A stretch of DNA of 64,000 nucleotides from Adineta vaga (taxonomy: Eukaryota; Rotifera). The DNA lies in the NCBI GenBank assembly GCA_021613535.1, contig CP075497.1, positions 5,084,001 through 5,148,000 on the forward strand. Reading direction: 5' to 3'. The notes below the pieces were generated by a model. The model was not told the origin of the DNA, ran no database searches, and saw only the letters and a program-made list of their open reading frames with translations. Each line of letters opens with the position of its first letter. Position 1 is the stretch's first letter. The position numbers and the translations under genes are program-made. Positions 38,901 to 50,390 of the stretch are shown piece after piece.

Positions 38901-41414
38901 GATTATAATCGGTCATATTCGCTGGGATTGCAAATGATCTTGTTATATTTGAATTAAGAAAATTATTAGTATGTAATAATGTTGCCCAATCAATATATCG
39001 AGCTCGAACTCGTGGTTTAGTTGTTGTTAGAATATTCGACATATTCATCGTCGTTGTTAAACGCATCATCTAGAACAAAATATCATTGGAAAACATTTCG
39101 CTCTCACCTTTAATAACTTACTTTAGTTGGAACTGGTGTTGTTAAAAAATTATTAATTTGATTGACATTATTCACAATATTATCGATTGTTCCACGTGGA
39201 ATTCCTGCGATGACCGAAACAAGCTGATCAAAATTGACTAAAGGTGTTAAAATCGGTATGGCAATATCTAATGTATTAAAAATAGGCATTTTTAATAAAT
39301 CCGGATTGAATGTTCTTGTCATTTGTTTAACGAAATTATACGAACTAAAATAATAAAAAATAATTCAATGCAAAAATCACGAATTCAAATCTATTTACGC
39401 ATAAAGATTAAGTCCAGCTGTTTTTGTTCTTGTTAATAATTCACTCACTGCTGAAACACTATCGAATGTTAAACGAAGATCATTTTCAAATGATCCAGCT
39501 TTATTAACTGTAAATAATATATTCGCTAAACCTTCGAATACCATTGGTGAAAAACGCATATCATTGAAATACTTTTGTAACTAAAATAAAATGAAATAGT
39601 ACAATAAATTCAATCGAAAAAATCATTTACCTGATCGAAACGAATGCCACTGATTAAATTATTATAAATCGAATCTACATTATTATGAGTACCACAATAT
39701 CTATCCACGCGATCTTTTAAATTTTGTGATGTTGCATCGTCTAAGATGAATAAAGTCCAGTAACCGGGTTGAAGACATATAGCTCGATGTTTTGCTACAC
39801 CAGTTATTTTTCCGACAAGATATTCTGCTAACTGAAAAAATTTGATTTGAAAAAAAAGATAAGAAAGAAGAAATCTTACGACAAGAAAATTGATTTTCGA
39901 ATTTAATATTTGACTTTCAATTTTTTTCGATATAGTCAAATCGGATTGTAAAATTATATTCAATGGTAAACTACGAAATAATTCTTGTGCTGTGATAGTT
40001 TGTGCTAAACATACAAATATAGTTTTTAATAATGAACAAAAGATTCGAATATTTATTCTCACTCATATTATCATAACGTTGAAGAAAATCAACAAACATT
40101 TGAGTGATTTCATATAATTGTAAAATAATACGTTCTTCAGTTATTATATGTAAATCAGATAACATTTGACCGGCACTAAAATGTGAACATAAGATTCAAT
40201 CTTATCAAAGATGAATTCTACTAAAGTAAACTTACAGTTGTATTAAATCGCGTTGATTCTGTATTAATTCAATGATTTGTATCAAACGTGGAAGAATTCG
40301 TACAATTTCTGTCATATTTGGTATATTTTGTAATAATGCTCCATATACACTTAATTGTTTAACTGTTTGTTCTAAATCTCTTAATTGTTGAATCTTATCT
40401 CTAATATCTTGTCCATTGATTAGTTGTGAAAGATTTCCAAACTAATTCGAAAAAAGAAAAGAAAAAGATTACTTTGCAATTACTTGAAATTAAACATTAC
40501 ATATCCATCTAATGTTTCATGATTTAAATCATTGATAAATGTACTTAAATCCATAGTTAAATTTCGAATATTTAATTGACACAATGCTTTAATAGCGATA
40601 TCTGCATTATTTGAATTATCAATCGTAAGAATATGATTGAGAAAACTCGTTCGACAGAATGGTTCTAAATTAATTGTTTTATTAAATGTATTATAGATTT
40701 CTGTTAGATCAAAAGATCCATTCAGAAAATGATCAATTAAATCATTGGACAATCCAGTTAAGACTAAATCATTTTTCAATCTTTTTGTATCATTAAATAA
40801 ATCCGACATGTAAAATTTTCCATCCAGGATTTTTTGTAAAAACGTATCATTGAATGCATTATTAATACGATCAACACTACGTGTTAGATTTGGTAAATTG
40901 TATAAGACAGTATTTACACCTTCGGTTTCAGTTAATCCAAGTATACCATCATAAACAGATGGAAGACTACAAAACAAAAGAAATTCGTTTCGGAAATCTA
41001 TGTGTCGTTTGACTTACTAGTTTCTTAGCGACGATGTTTGAGCATCGAAGGGCTTTAAACGACAGCTAACATTTGTATTGCACAAAAAGCTTTGAAGAAA
41101 ACCAATGGTACCACTGTTAGGTAATGGCATAGGATTGTGATAACCTATTTCAATAAAAAATAAATAAAATTTTAATTTGTTTGAATAAGAAAAAACTTAC
41201 ATGCTGGTCGATCTTGAATAGGTGAAGTTTTTCGAACAATTGCAACAATAGAAAAAAGTAATAGAGGCCAAGCGATTTCAAAAACAAAAAGAACCTAAAG
41301 GAAAAACATAGAATGATTATTTTGTTGTTAAAATAATAAAAAAATAGTTACCGGTTGTCGACGACGAAGTAGAAAATTCTTTTTAAATAATATTCGAAAT
41401 TGTGCAAATGCCAT
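23944..41414 (-). CDS. ABCA: ABCA-family full transporter, ABCA12/13-like, split by a 4.9 kb intron
   Basis: One reading frame of several dozen exons starts at 41414 ([20 protein letters not shown]) and ends at 23944. Order: membrane helix 1 ([20 protein letters not shown]); an outer domain of well over 1000 residues from about 41.2 to 35.4 kb; the rest of TMD1 (about 35.2-34.3 kb); NBD1 ([38 protein letters not shown]; 34.2-33.3 kb); a linker; TMD2 from 32.4 kb. After the big intron come the second outer loop and membrane helices (27.3-25.7 kb), then NBD2 (LLGINGA + [27 protein letters not shown] + [15 protein letters not shown]; 25.6-24.5 kb) and a cytosolic tail. Both ATP sites have intact Walker A, Walker B and signature motifs. 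The long first outer domain resembles ABCA12/ABCA13. ABCA proteins move lipids across membranes; the substrate is unknown. Exon borders in the outer domain are approximate. Confidence 0.85.
27467..27498. repeat. CAA trinucleotide repeat
   Basis: About nine CAA units just downstream of the deubiquitinase stop codon, in its 3' flank and inside the ABCA intron. Confidence 0.85.
27516..30151 (-). CDS. Ubiquitin-specific protease, USP4/USP11/USP15 type
   Basis: Two exons, 28334-30151 and 27516-28271, join across a 62 bp intron to give 857 residues. An N-terminal DUSP domain ([30 protein letters not shown]) and a ubiquitin-like region precede the catalytic domain. The Cys box is [13 protein letters not shown] (Cys near residue 250) and the His box [13 protein letters not shown] (His near 812). 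CxxC pairs (CLTC, CPNC) form the zinc ribbon. An acidic insert ([11 protein letters not shown]) splits the catalytic domain, as in USP4/11/15. The domain order and length (relatives about 960-980) make this an active cysteine deubiquitinase of that group; which paralogue it matches cannot be said, since the three arose in vertebrates. The alternative start is [12 protein letters not shown] at about 30106. It lies wholly inside an ABCA intron on the same strand. Confidence 0.92.
30152..30603. promoter_or_regulatory. Divergent promoter interval, USP / AP2M1
   Basis: These 452 bp separate two divergent starts nested in the ABCA intron. Untranslated leader exons may be present. No individual motif is claimed. 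Confidence 0.4.
30604..31998 (+). CDS. AP2M1: AP-2 complex subunit mu
   Basis: Exons 30604-30654 and 30715-31998 join to give 444 residues (human about 435). [57 protein letters not shown] and [14 protein letters not shown] form the longin-like N-domain and linker. [20 protein letters not shown] through [15 protein letters not shown] is the mu-homology domain that binds YxxPhi cargo signals. AP-2 mu drives clathrin-mediated endocytosis at the plasma membrane. The linker/loop at about residues 220-250 carries an Asn/Thr-rich expansion ([20 protein letters not shown]). The gene is antisense to, and inside, an intron of the ABCA gene; its stop is 222 bp from the flanking ABCA exon. Confidence 0.97.
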
Positions 41415-41560
41415 CTAGAAAGATAGACAAGACAATGAATACTCAAATACAATCATTCGAATGATGAACAAGACAGTAATTATCAATAGACAGAGAAACA
41501 GAACAAACTTTGATCATCCTATATACATATATATTGGCACTTACTTGTCGTTGACCGAAC

Positions 41561-41588
41561 GTATGTATGTATGTATGTATGTATGTAG
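41561..41588. repeat. GTAT tetranucleotide repeat
   Basis: About seven tandem GTAT units upstream of the ABCA start. Confidence 0.85.
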
Positions 41589-41635
41589 GTATTGTTCATT
41601 ATTTGAACGAAAAGATGCAATAATCACCTTTCTGT

Positions 41636-41638
<3 letters not shown>

Positions 41639-41677
<39 letters not shown>

Positions 41678-41678
41678 C
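41639..41678. repeat. CT microsatellite
   Basis: About sixteen near-perfect CT units followed by a CCCC run, upstream of the ABCA start. Confidence 0.88.
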
Positions 41679-43408
41679 CCCCATCTGCGACAATAACATC
41701 AGCATGAGCACGTGTTCATGTAAGCTTCGAGTAAATACGCATCAGTCTGTCTATTCACGATGTGATGAATACTTTTAAGAAAGAAGAAAGAGACAGAAGA
41801 AATATTGTCTATATGTATATCTATCAATTCTAATCGTCTTGCAACACGAAGAAGAAGGTGTAAATTAATCAATACAAACATTTCGACAAACTCGGCTTCA
41901 TAATATTCATGCAAAATGATACTAGTAGTGTTCAAATAGAAGCTTAACATATTCGAACATATAGATATGTGTATATCGATGATGAATGAAGGTCGATTGA
42001 TGTCTAAAAAAAACAACATAACGAAAAAAAATACTTACATGAAAACAATACTTCGAATAATATTAAATGCTTTTTTACATAGACAAACAAGTAGACATGA
42101 TTGCACAATGATTAGTTGAGAATTTTCTTAACAAATCTCTCTTTTATTTCTAATGTTGATCCTCTCACACTCGAGTTTATTCTATATATTAAAGCGAAAG
42201 GCACGTCATCAGTCTGTTTGATAAAATACAGTTCTCTTTTTCTTGTTCCCTCTTCTTCTTCTTCTTCTTCTACTTTTCGTTTAGATCATTAGCCATCCGC
42301 ACACCTACATTTTGTTCTCGTGAGCACTTTACTTACCATCATGTCATTCGTTATGTGATGGTATTGTTGTTCTTTCGTAATTTGATCATTACCTCTCCTA
42401 TTTCATGAAAAGCTGTTTTGTCATTTTTCCTTCTGAATGTCCATGACATTACTCATTCGTTTTCAAATTTCAATTGAGAAAAACGATTAAAACGAAGAAA
42501 AAAGAATGAAACGAATAAGCCTAGTAAAAACGCAAATAATAGATCACCTGTCTTTTTCTCTTGTTGGACCAATATTATTTCTCGACAAATCAATGTTCTA
42601 CACTATTAACATCAATGGATGAATGTGTAAATGAGTTCGACGAACAAAAGTTTTGTCGTACTAGTAGAAATAAACTGGTCAATATTTGTTAATTGACATT
42701 GTATTAAAGACAAATGAAATGCATTTTCAATGGCATTGATATAAATAAGAAAAAAAGAGATCGAATTGGATAAGATTAGATTCGTACTTCATTCATAAAA
42801 CAACATAAAAGTATTGGTTTTAAGTGCTAAAAGTTCAGTTTAGATGATATAAGAAAGAAACAATAGAATTTTATGAAATACAATTAACTTAAGGTAAACT
42901 TAATATTCGAATTATAATAAATGGTACTATCTATTTTTTTTCTAATATTGAAAGTCATGAATTAATCTTATGAATCAATTTCATAAAGTAAAACATCACC
43001 AAATGACGTCTCTATATATTGACGGAAGAAGCTCACATTTCAATGTATTTGTATTCGATTTTGTTGTTACTAATACTATAATTTTTTTCGCTTTTTTTTT
43101 CTATCACGAAATACCGTCATCGTTACCATGGAATAAAAATCAACAAATCTGACTAACTGATATTCTATCCATACTCGTTTATTTTTTGTATCAACATTAA
43201 AATTGATTAACTATCCATAGATGCCACTATCATTATCCTATAGCTATCAACAAAATATATCTCTTTCTTTTATCAATGGTCACTAAGCGACTCGGTTTCG
43301 AGTACGGTTGATATGATCATATCGATGCATAGTCATTAGAGATAAGTTCTGTTGAGAAGAGTGTCAAATGATAATAGACAGATACTGTTAACTTTCATAA
43401 TATTATCG

Positions 43409-45967
43409 ATGGATACTAAAGAGAAAACGATGCAAAAGTTATTAGATGAAATTGATCAAGTTAAAATTGATATTAGAACTTATGAAGAAGAAACGATAGA
43501 TGACGATGATGATGATGATGAAAGTCAAACAGAAATAAGAAATTTCAATGAACGTATTATCAATCTTCAAAAACAAATGAATGCGATGACCAAAGAATTA
43601 GATCCCGATTGGCCAGTAGAAACATTTGATCAAGTAAAACAAAATGCATTGAAAATTTTATTCAATCTTTCTGAAAGATTAAATCGAATCAATCAACATT
43701 TGGAAGAAACAACTTATATCACTCCACGACCATTTGTTCCTTCTACTACAGATGAAAATATAAAAGGAGTACCATCAGCGGATAATAAGAGAATAACTAC
43801 ATCTAATACTACTACAGCTAAACAAATTAGCTCATCATCATCATCATCATCATCAGAATCGTCAGATGCTGAAACAATAAGTGATGAAGAACAAAGCGAG
43901 GAAAATTTAGTTGTAGTGACAGATAGAAAACAAGGTAAGAAGTTCTATTCATATCGTGTGATAATTCTTTGTGAATATATTTAGAACAACTAAGTTCATC
44001 AAATGCAGTACGAAACATAGAAAACTCGACATTCAGTGATGAAATTGATAGTGAAAAAGAGGAAGACGATCAGTACATGAATGATAATCCTCAAGAAAAA
44101 ATTAAATTTGACAATAAAAATGGTGTCATTAATCCTAAGCATCAATCACGAACATCAACCCCACTTTGGAGTAATAAAAATCCACCGTCAATTGATCTTC
44201 GCTCTTCTTCGTTCTCATCTTCGTCATCATCAGCAGTAATAGCATCAGGAAATTCTGCTTCGTCAATTTCATCCGATCGGCATAAAACAAGAACTTCCAA
44301 ACAACCTGCAAAACAAAATCATACAACTGACGATTATTCATCGACTGACGAAGAAGATTTGTCAAGTAGAGTCGATACAAGTTTACAAAAACTTCGAATC
44401 AAGAGATACCCACCAGGAACACCATTTCGTGTTCTACACGATTTAAATGGTGCTGAAATTGATGATTTAACCATATTTAAGGATGAGATTTTAACTCTTG
44501 TAAAACAACAAGATGATGATTGGTGGTTATTTAAAAATGCTCAAACTAAATTAGAAGGTTTAGTACCTATTAATCATATTAAACCTTGTTCGGAAACATT
44601 CAATCAATCAAAATCAACATCACTTGTTAATGTATTAAAATCAAATAATGATATTCCATCAGGTTTTATTCCATCAAGTTTAGGACCATTAACTCAGCAA
44701 GATCAATATAAATTATCGTATACACTTATTCCAAAAATGACCGAATCAAATTTGACCTTTGCTGATTTACATTGGCAGTATGATGCCGATCGTATTAATG
44801 TTCAAGCACCAACCTATCAAAAAATTTTGATTATCCAAAAATGTGCGAAAATACCAAAAATTAAAGAGAAAAATGTATGTGCTTTAAAACTAACTACTTG
44901 TTTGTGAATATTCAAGATTTTTTTCTATTTAGGTTAACGTAAAAAATCGTTGTATTCGTATATGTCTTTATGATGGTTTTAAGATAATTTCTAATATCCA
45001 TTCGAGTCGAGTAAATGTATCTAAAAAATTGAATACCAATGATTTAACTGAAGATTGGAAAGTCGCTGACTGTAACGAGGAAACATTTATTGATGAAGAA
45101 TCCCGATTTCTTATTCGTTCCAATGAATATGATCCGTCAAAATCTTTACATTTACTTATTGAATTATCACTATTATGCGAATCTAAAACTAATAAACAAA
45201 CCTGTGAGATTGGATGTGGATGGATTATGGTTCCACTCAGTGATGATCATAATCACCCATTGGATACTAGTATAACAACGAAATATAATAAACATTTACA
45301 TGGTGGACATTTTCAAGAAACAAATATGTTACTTGATTCTCAATATAAAAATCTTCATTCACATGGTTTATCCGGACAACTTGATCGATATAAACAAGCA
45401 CGTATTCGATTCTCAATAGAATCTCGTGAAAAACATTCGAATACATTTTATAATCAATTACCATTAACATCAATGATTATACCGATAAATTTAATTTCAA
45501 TACTTGTATTTTATCGTAATGAACTTGCTTATCAATTACAAAAACGTTCTTCTTCAAGTACAATATCGACAATACCATTACAATCGATCTTTCTTAGTAC
45601 ATTTTATCAAGCACTTGAACAACCAGAACTTATTTTTATATTACAAATATTGTATCATCGAGAAAAAAAATTAACCGATCAAGAACAACAACAAGAATTC
45701 ATTAAAATTTATGAACTATCTGTTTATCCACTTTTATTTTATCGTTCATTACCAACATATGATTTCCATAGTATACAAACGATCAATCTTCGAAGACAAT
45801 TGATTCAAGAGATGTTGAATAAACAACTACAGAAGAATGTTAATCAACCTGACATTCTAGCATTATTACTTGATCCAATATTAACCGATAAATGGACACC
45901 ATTCACAACGGATGAGATATGTTTTTCATTACAAAAATATGTTCATCTTACTAGATCTTTCAAATAA
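43409..45967 (+). CDS. NPHP1: Nephrocystin-1
   Basis: Exons 43409-43934, 43985-44874 and 44933-45967 join in frame to give 816 residues (human about 730). The order is an N-terminal coiled coil (KTMQKLLDEIDQVKIDI... ERIINLQKQMNAM), an acidic/Ser-rich linker with poly-Ser runs, an SH3 domain (FRVLHDLNGAEIDDLTIF, DDDWWLFKNA, LEGLVPINHIKP), and the long nephrocystin homology region (LISILVFYRNELAYQL, STFYQALEQPELIFILQ, YPLLFYRSLPTYDF). This matches nephrocystin-1, a transition-zone protein of cilia. The acidic and Ser runs are longer than in vertebrates and account for the extra length. The first in-frame ATG (MDTKEKTMQK) is taken as the start; an upstream TTG frame has no support. Confidence 0.88.
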
Positions 45968-46060
45968 TAGTTTAATAACTGTGTTTTTGAAAAATAAATG
46001 TTTATAACAATCTTTATTAAAAAAGAATTAAGCTTGATTACAAATATGAAACTCGACGAA

Positions 46061-46683
46061 TTATTTTCGTGCAAAATCAAAAACTGTTTTCATTTCATCC
46101 CATTGTAATTGTTTCAGACGATCTTTTTCTTGATCATTCTCTTGTCTTTCCACTTGTTCACAACGATCTACAAATGCTTGAGCACGTTTTTGTGCTTCAG
46201 CTAATTTTGCACTAGTCGATAAATTATTTAGATTCTTTTCATTACTAAATCCATTGTATTTCTTTGTCAAATAAACAGATTGAAATTCTTGACTTTTCAA
46301 TTGACGAATCCACCATCTAAACAAACACGAAACTCAATCAATAAAATATTTTCTTTTCTTCGATTTTTATACTTTGCATTCCAATAATCTCCTTCTCGTC
46401 GATGAAGTATATAATGTAAATAATCAGCTAGTGCATGTCCACCATGTTTTTCTACAATATCATGACATGAACCGATATCATCATTGAATAAATGAAGATT
46501 AGCTATTGCAAATAACGGATTTGTTGAATCTTTTTCTAATCGAGCTATATTATCATGTAATGTTTGATTCCATGGTGTACTGCATACTCGTTTCGATGGA
46601 TCAAGTGGTGGTGGAGCAAGTAAAGATGGTAGGGGTGTACGAGAGAGAAGAAGTTTTGAAATTTCTTCGAAAGTAGATACCAT
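46061..46683 (-). CDS. Conserved protein of unknown function
   Basis: Exons 46373-46683 and 46061-46316 join to give 188 residues. The core reads NPLFAIANLHLFNDDIGSCH, VEKHGGHALADYLHYILHRR and EGDYWNAK then WWIRQL. I know the HxILHRREGDxxNAKYWxR pattern from an uncharacterised protein family found in bacteria, plants and fungi, with no assigned function. A C-terminal Lys/Glu-rich helix follows, ending in MKTVFDFARK. There is no signal peptide or membrane segment, so it is probably cytosolic. It is divergent from CUL4, with 351 bp between the starts. Confidence 0.7.
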
Positions 46684-47034
46684 TTTAACAATCAACGAAA
46701 TCTAGATGAATTCTAAATTATTATATTCTACTGCTATTCCTATTGCTAGATTTTCGACCAATCAGATGTAAGATTCATATAATCAGCTGTCGATTATTTA
46801 TTACTCTAAAGATAGAATCAGTCTGTTATACAAATCAATACATAACATATAATTCCTCTTACATACTATCCACTCTACCATAACAATAAATTTATACTTA
46901 CTTATTTGTAAATGCTACAAATTATTAATATATATTTTTTGAACCAATACAAAGCAAGCTCCTTAGCATAGTAAAGTTTTTTTTTGTTATTTTTATTAAA
47001 AAAGAAATCAAAAGAGTGAAACAGTTATTCTTTC
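46684..47034. promoter_or_regulatory. Divergent promoter interval, unknown gene / CUL4
   Basis: 351 bp between divergent starts; AT-rich, with no specific motif claimed. Confidence 0.4.
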
Positions 47035-50000
47035 ATGGAGAAAGATATACGTAATCGTTTTCCTAATGGTACATCCTCTGCTTTTTTATCATCACAAAAT
47101 TCTTCAACGACAACAAAAAAACTTGTTATTAAAAACTTAAAAAGTTAGTCATTTTTCCATTGCAATTGAAACGAATTCTTTTGATTTTTGAAAAAAAAAA
47201 TTAGATTCTTCATCAACACCACCGGATTATTTTGAGAAAATTTGGCCATTACTTAAACAAGCACTTTTAGCTATTCTTAATGGTACAACTAGTCCAACAA
47301 ATGAAGAACAACTCTATCGTCATATAGATCATTTATGTACAATATCAACAAATGAAACGAATTCATCACCACCTTATCTTCTTTATGAAAATTTGAAAAA
47401 AGTACTCGATGATTACATACAAACTTTATTACCAATGTTACTCAGGTTTTTTGTCTTTTAAAGGTTTTCTTCTCCTAAACGATTAATCGACTTTTTCTTG
47501 TAGTGAAATGGGAGATAGTAATGACTATTTACGATTACTCAATTCAACTTGGAATGATCATACTATTCGATCCGTATGTAATATCTATTAAATAAGCATT
47601 CGAATAACCTGTTTTTTTTAAGACGCTTATTCGACAATTGTTTATTGTTCTTGATCGAACCTATGTTTTACATGCCATAGTACCTAGTATCTGGTATGTT
47701 TTTCGAACGAAATGTGTATGATCAATTGTTATTGAGAATTGTAGGGAACTTAGTCAAGATTTATTTCGACGTTATATAATGCAAAATTCGATTATTTCAA
47801 ATAGGTAGAATAAATATTGAAAGGAATAAATAAAATTCATGATATTTTAGATGTACAACTGGTTTACTCAAATTAATTGAACAAGAAAGACGAGGTGAAA
47901 CAATTGATCGAAATTTGATTAAAAATCTTATTCGAATGTTAATTGATCTTCATGTAAGTTCTATTCATCGACTATATTTTTTTGATCAATCTGTTCTTCT
48001 TTGTATAGCTTTATAAGAAAGATTTTGAACCATCTTTTCTTCAATCAACTGAACAGCTTTATCATAATGAAGGTCGTCAATTAATTCAAACATTAGAATT
48101 AAGTCAATATCTTTCACATATTGAACGTCGTCTTTGGGAAGAACAAACACGTATTAATAATTATATCGATCAATCGACAAAGTACTTCATAGTTTTATTC
48201 TCTATGAAAAATGATTTATATTTTTCTTTCAATTTAGACTTCAATTAATTCATATTGTTGAGAATAATTTAATTACCAGTCATATTAAACAAATGCTTTC
48301 GAAAAATTTCGATACACTCATTGATGAAAATTGTTTTTCATCAGTTGCTTTAATGTATGATTTATTTCTTCGAATTGGACTTAATGTTATCAATGATCTT
48401 CGTGAAGCATTTGGAAATTATATCAAAGTAATTGAAATATTGTCCTGAAAAAACAAAAATTTTGATTTGATTTTTCCTTTTGAAAGATTCGTGGTCGAAC
48501 ATTGGTTATCGATCCTGATAAAGATGATAAAATGGTCGATGAATTACTTGATTTTAAAGAAAAACTTGATCGATTTCTTCATGAATGTTTTCATAGTAAT
48601 GAGAAATTTTCAAATATACTCAAAGATTCATTCGAATATTTTATTAATCAACGTTTAAATAAACCAGCGGAATTAATTGGTTTGTAGTGGTATACTTTCT
48701 CGTTATGAATCTTATCGTTCTTGTTTTATTTAGCTAAAGCAGTTGATGCAAGATTACGTACTGGAAATAAAGAAGCATCGGAAGAAGAATTAGAAAAAAT
48801 CTTAGATAAATTACTTATCTTATTTCGTTTCATTCATGGCAAAGATGTTTTTGAAGCTTTCTACAAAAAAGATTTAGCTAAACGTTTATTAGTTGGCAAA
48901 AGTGCATCGGTTGATGCAGAAAAATCCATGTTACTTAAACTTAAACAAGGTTAACATCATGAGATTGATGAAAACTAACAAGACAGCTTTTCTTTTTCAT
49001 TTGTAGAATGTGGAAATGTATTTACAGGTAAACTTGAAGGAATGTTTAAAGATATGGAACTATCCAAAGATATTATGACTGCATTTGAACAGGTAAGAAA
49101 TGCTTGTCATATATTATCTTTGTGAATCAACGAGAATTCTTTGATATATTTTAGTATATGCATGGTCGTGGAACACCAGGAAATATTGGAATATCTGTTT
49201 GTGTGTTAACAATGGGTTTTTGGCCAACATATCCAACTGTCGGTGCTGTTCTTCCACCTGAAGTAATGATAGTTTGATTTTCTTATCGTAACTAAAAATC
49301 GTTTTTTTTTTATAGTTTTGTCGGTTACAAGAAATCTTCACTACTTTTTATTCAAGTAAATATTCAGGACGTAAACTTCAATGGCAATATACATTGGATC
49401 ATTGTTTGCTCAAAGGATGGCTTAAAGAAAAAGTTAGAATTAATTTTATATAATTGTTAAAACATTTGGTTTTATTTTTAGTCAATGAAAGAATTTCATG
49501 TATCACTTTATCAAGCACTTGTTCTTCTACTCTTTAATGAACATAAAGATCTCAATTATACAGATATTTACGAACAGACAAAAATTCGTTCGTATTATAT
49601 TCGTTTATATTTCTTTGCTTATTTTCATTTGAATATTGTTTAGCTGCAGCTGAATTACAACGAACATTACTATCATTAGCATGTGGTAAAATTCGATTAA
49701 TGAATAAAAAACCATTGGTAATTAATCATTTTGTTTTTTTTTTGTTGTTAATTTTATTTTCGAAATCCTTTTTTATAGACGAAAGAAATTAATTCAGATG
49801 ATCGATTTACATTAAATACTTCATTTGATCATAAATTAATTCGAATAAAAATCAATCAAGTTCAATTAAAAGAAACGGTTTGTAAACAATAATAGTTTCT
49901 TTCTCAAAGAATTCTTTCTTTAGCCTGAAGAGAATAGTTCAACAACAGAACGTGTCGTTCAAGATCGACAATATCAAATCGATGCAGCAATTGTTCGTAT

Positions 50001-50223
50001 TATGAAAACGCGTAAAACATTATCACATGCTCAATTAATGTCTGAAGTCTTCTCACAATTAAAATTTCCGATATCTGTAAGGAATCGATTTCAATCAAAT
50101 TCATTTCTTGCATTTCTCTTTTTTTAGACATCACTCGTGAAAATACGTATTGAAAGTTTACTTGAACGTGAATATATGAAACGATCAGAAGACAGTGCAA
50201 ATGTTTATGAATACGTTGCATAA
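47035..50223 (+). CDS. CUL4: Cullin-4, CRL4 ubiquitin ligase scaffold
   Basis: Eighteen exons with short introns join in frame. The start [11 protein letters not shown] leads to [10 protein letters not shown], typical of CUL4. Cullin repeats include [38 protein letters not shown] and FHECF-like segments. The highly conserved core [32 protein letters not shown] and [13 protein letters not shown] follows. The C-terminal winged helix holds the neddylation region ([18 protein letters not shown]) and the family end YEYVA. CUL4 bridges DDB1 and the RING protein RBX1 in CRL4 ligases acting in DNA repair and replication control. The gene has unusually many introns for its 3.2 kb. It is followed by MRPL44 on the same strand with only 167 bp between. 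Confidence 0.95.
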
Positions 50224-50390
50224 TGTAGAAATTTGTAATTATATGTTTACAGAAATATTTATTGCATCCGTCCTATTTTTTCTTTCGTGTTTTGTCGACC
50301 TATGTTTATTTTTCTTTCTCATTTGTAACCATGCGCTTTTTGAAAAACGAATAAAAACCGAGTTTGTTTTTGCTTCTAGATTAAAAAAGT

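Larger units (their letters stand above)
41415..43408. other. Gene-free interval upstream of ABCA and NPHP1
   Basis: A 2 kb stretch between two divergent starts. It contains a GTAT tetranucleotide repeat and a CT microsatellite (listed separately) and otherwise AT-rich sequence. No exon is supported. Confidence 0.5.

Noticed and set aside
41461-42019. Frames across the GTAT and CT repeats
   Set aside because: They are produced by microsatellites upstream of the ABCA gene.
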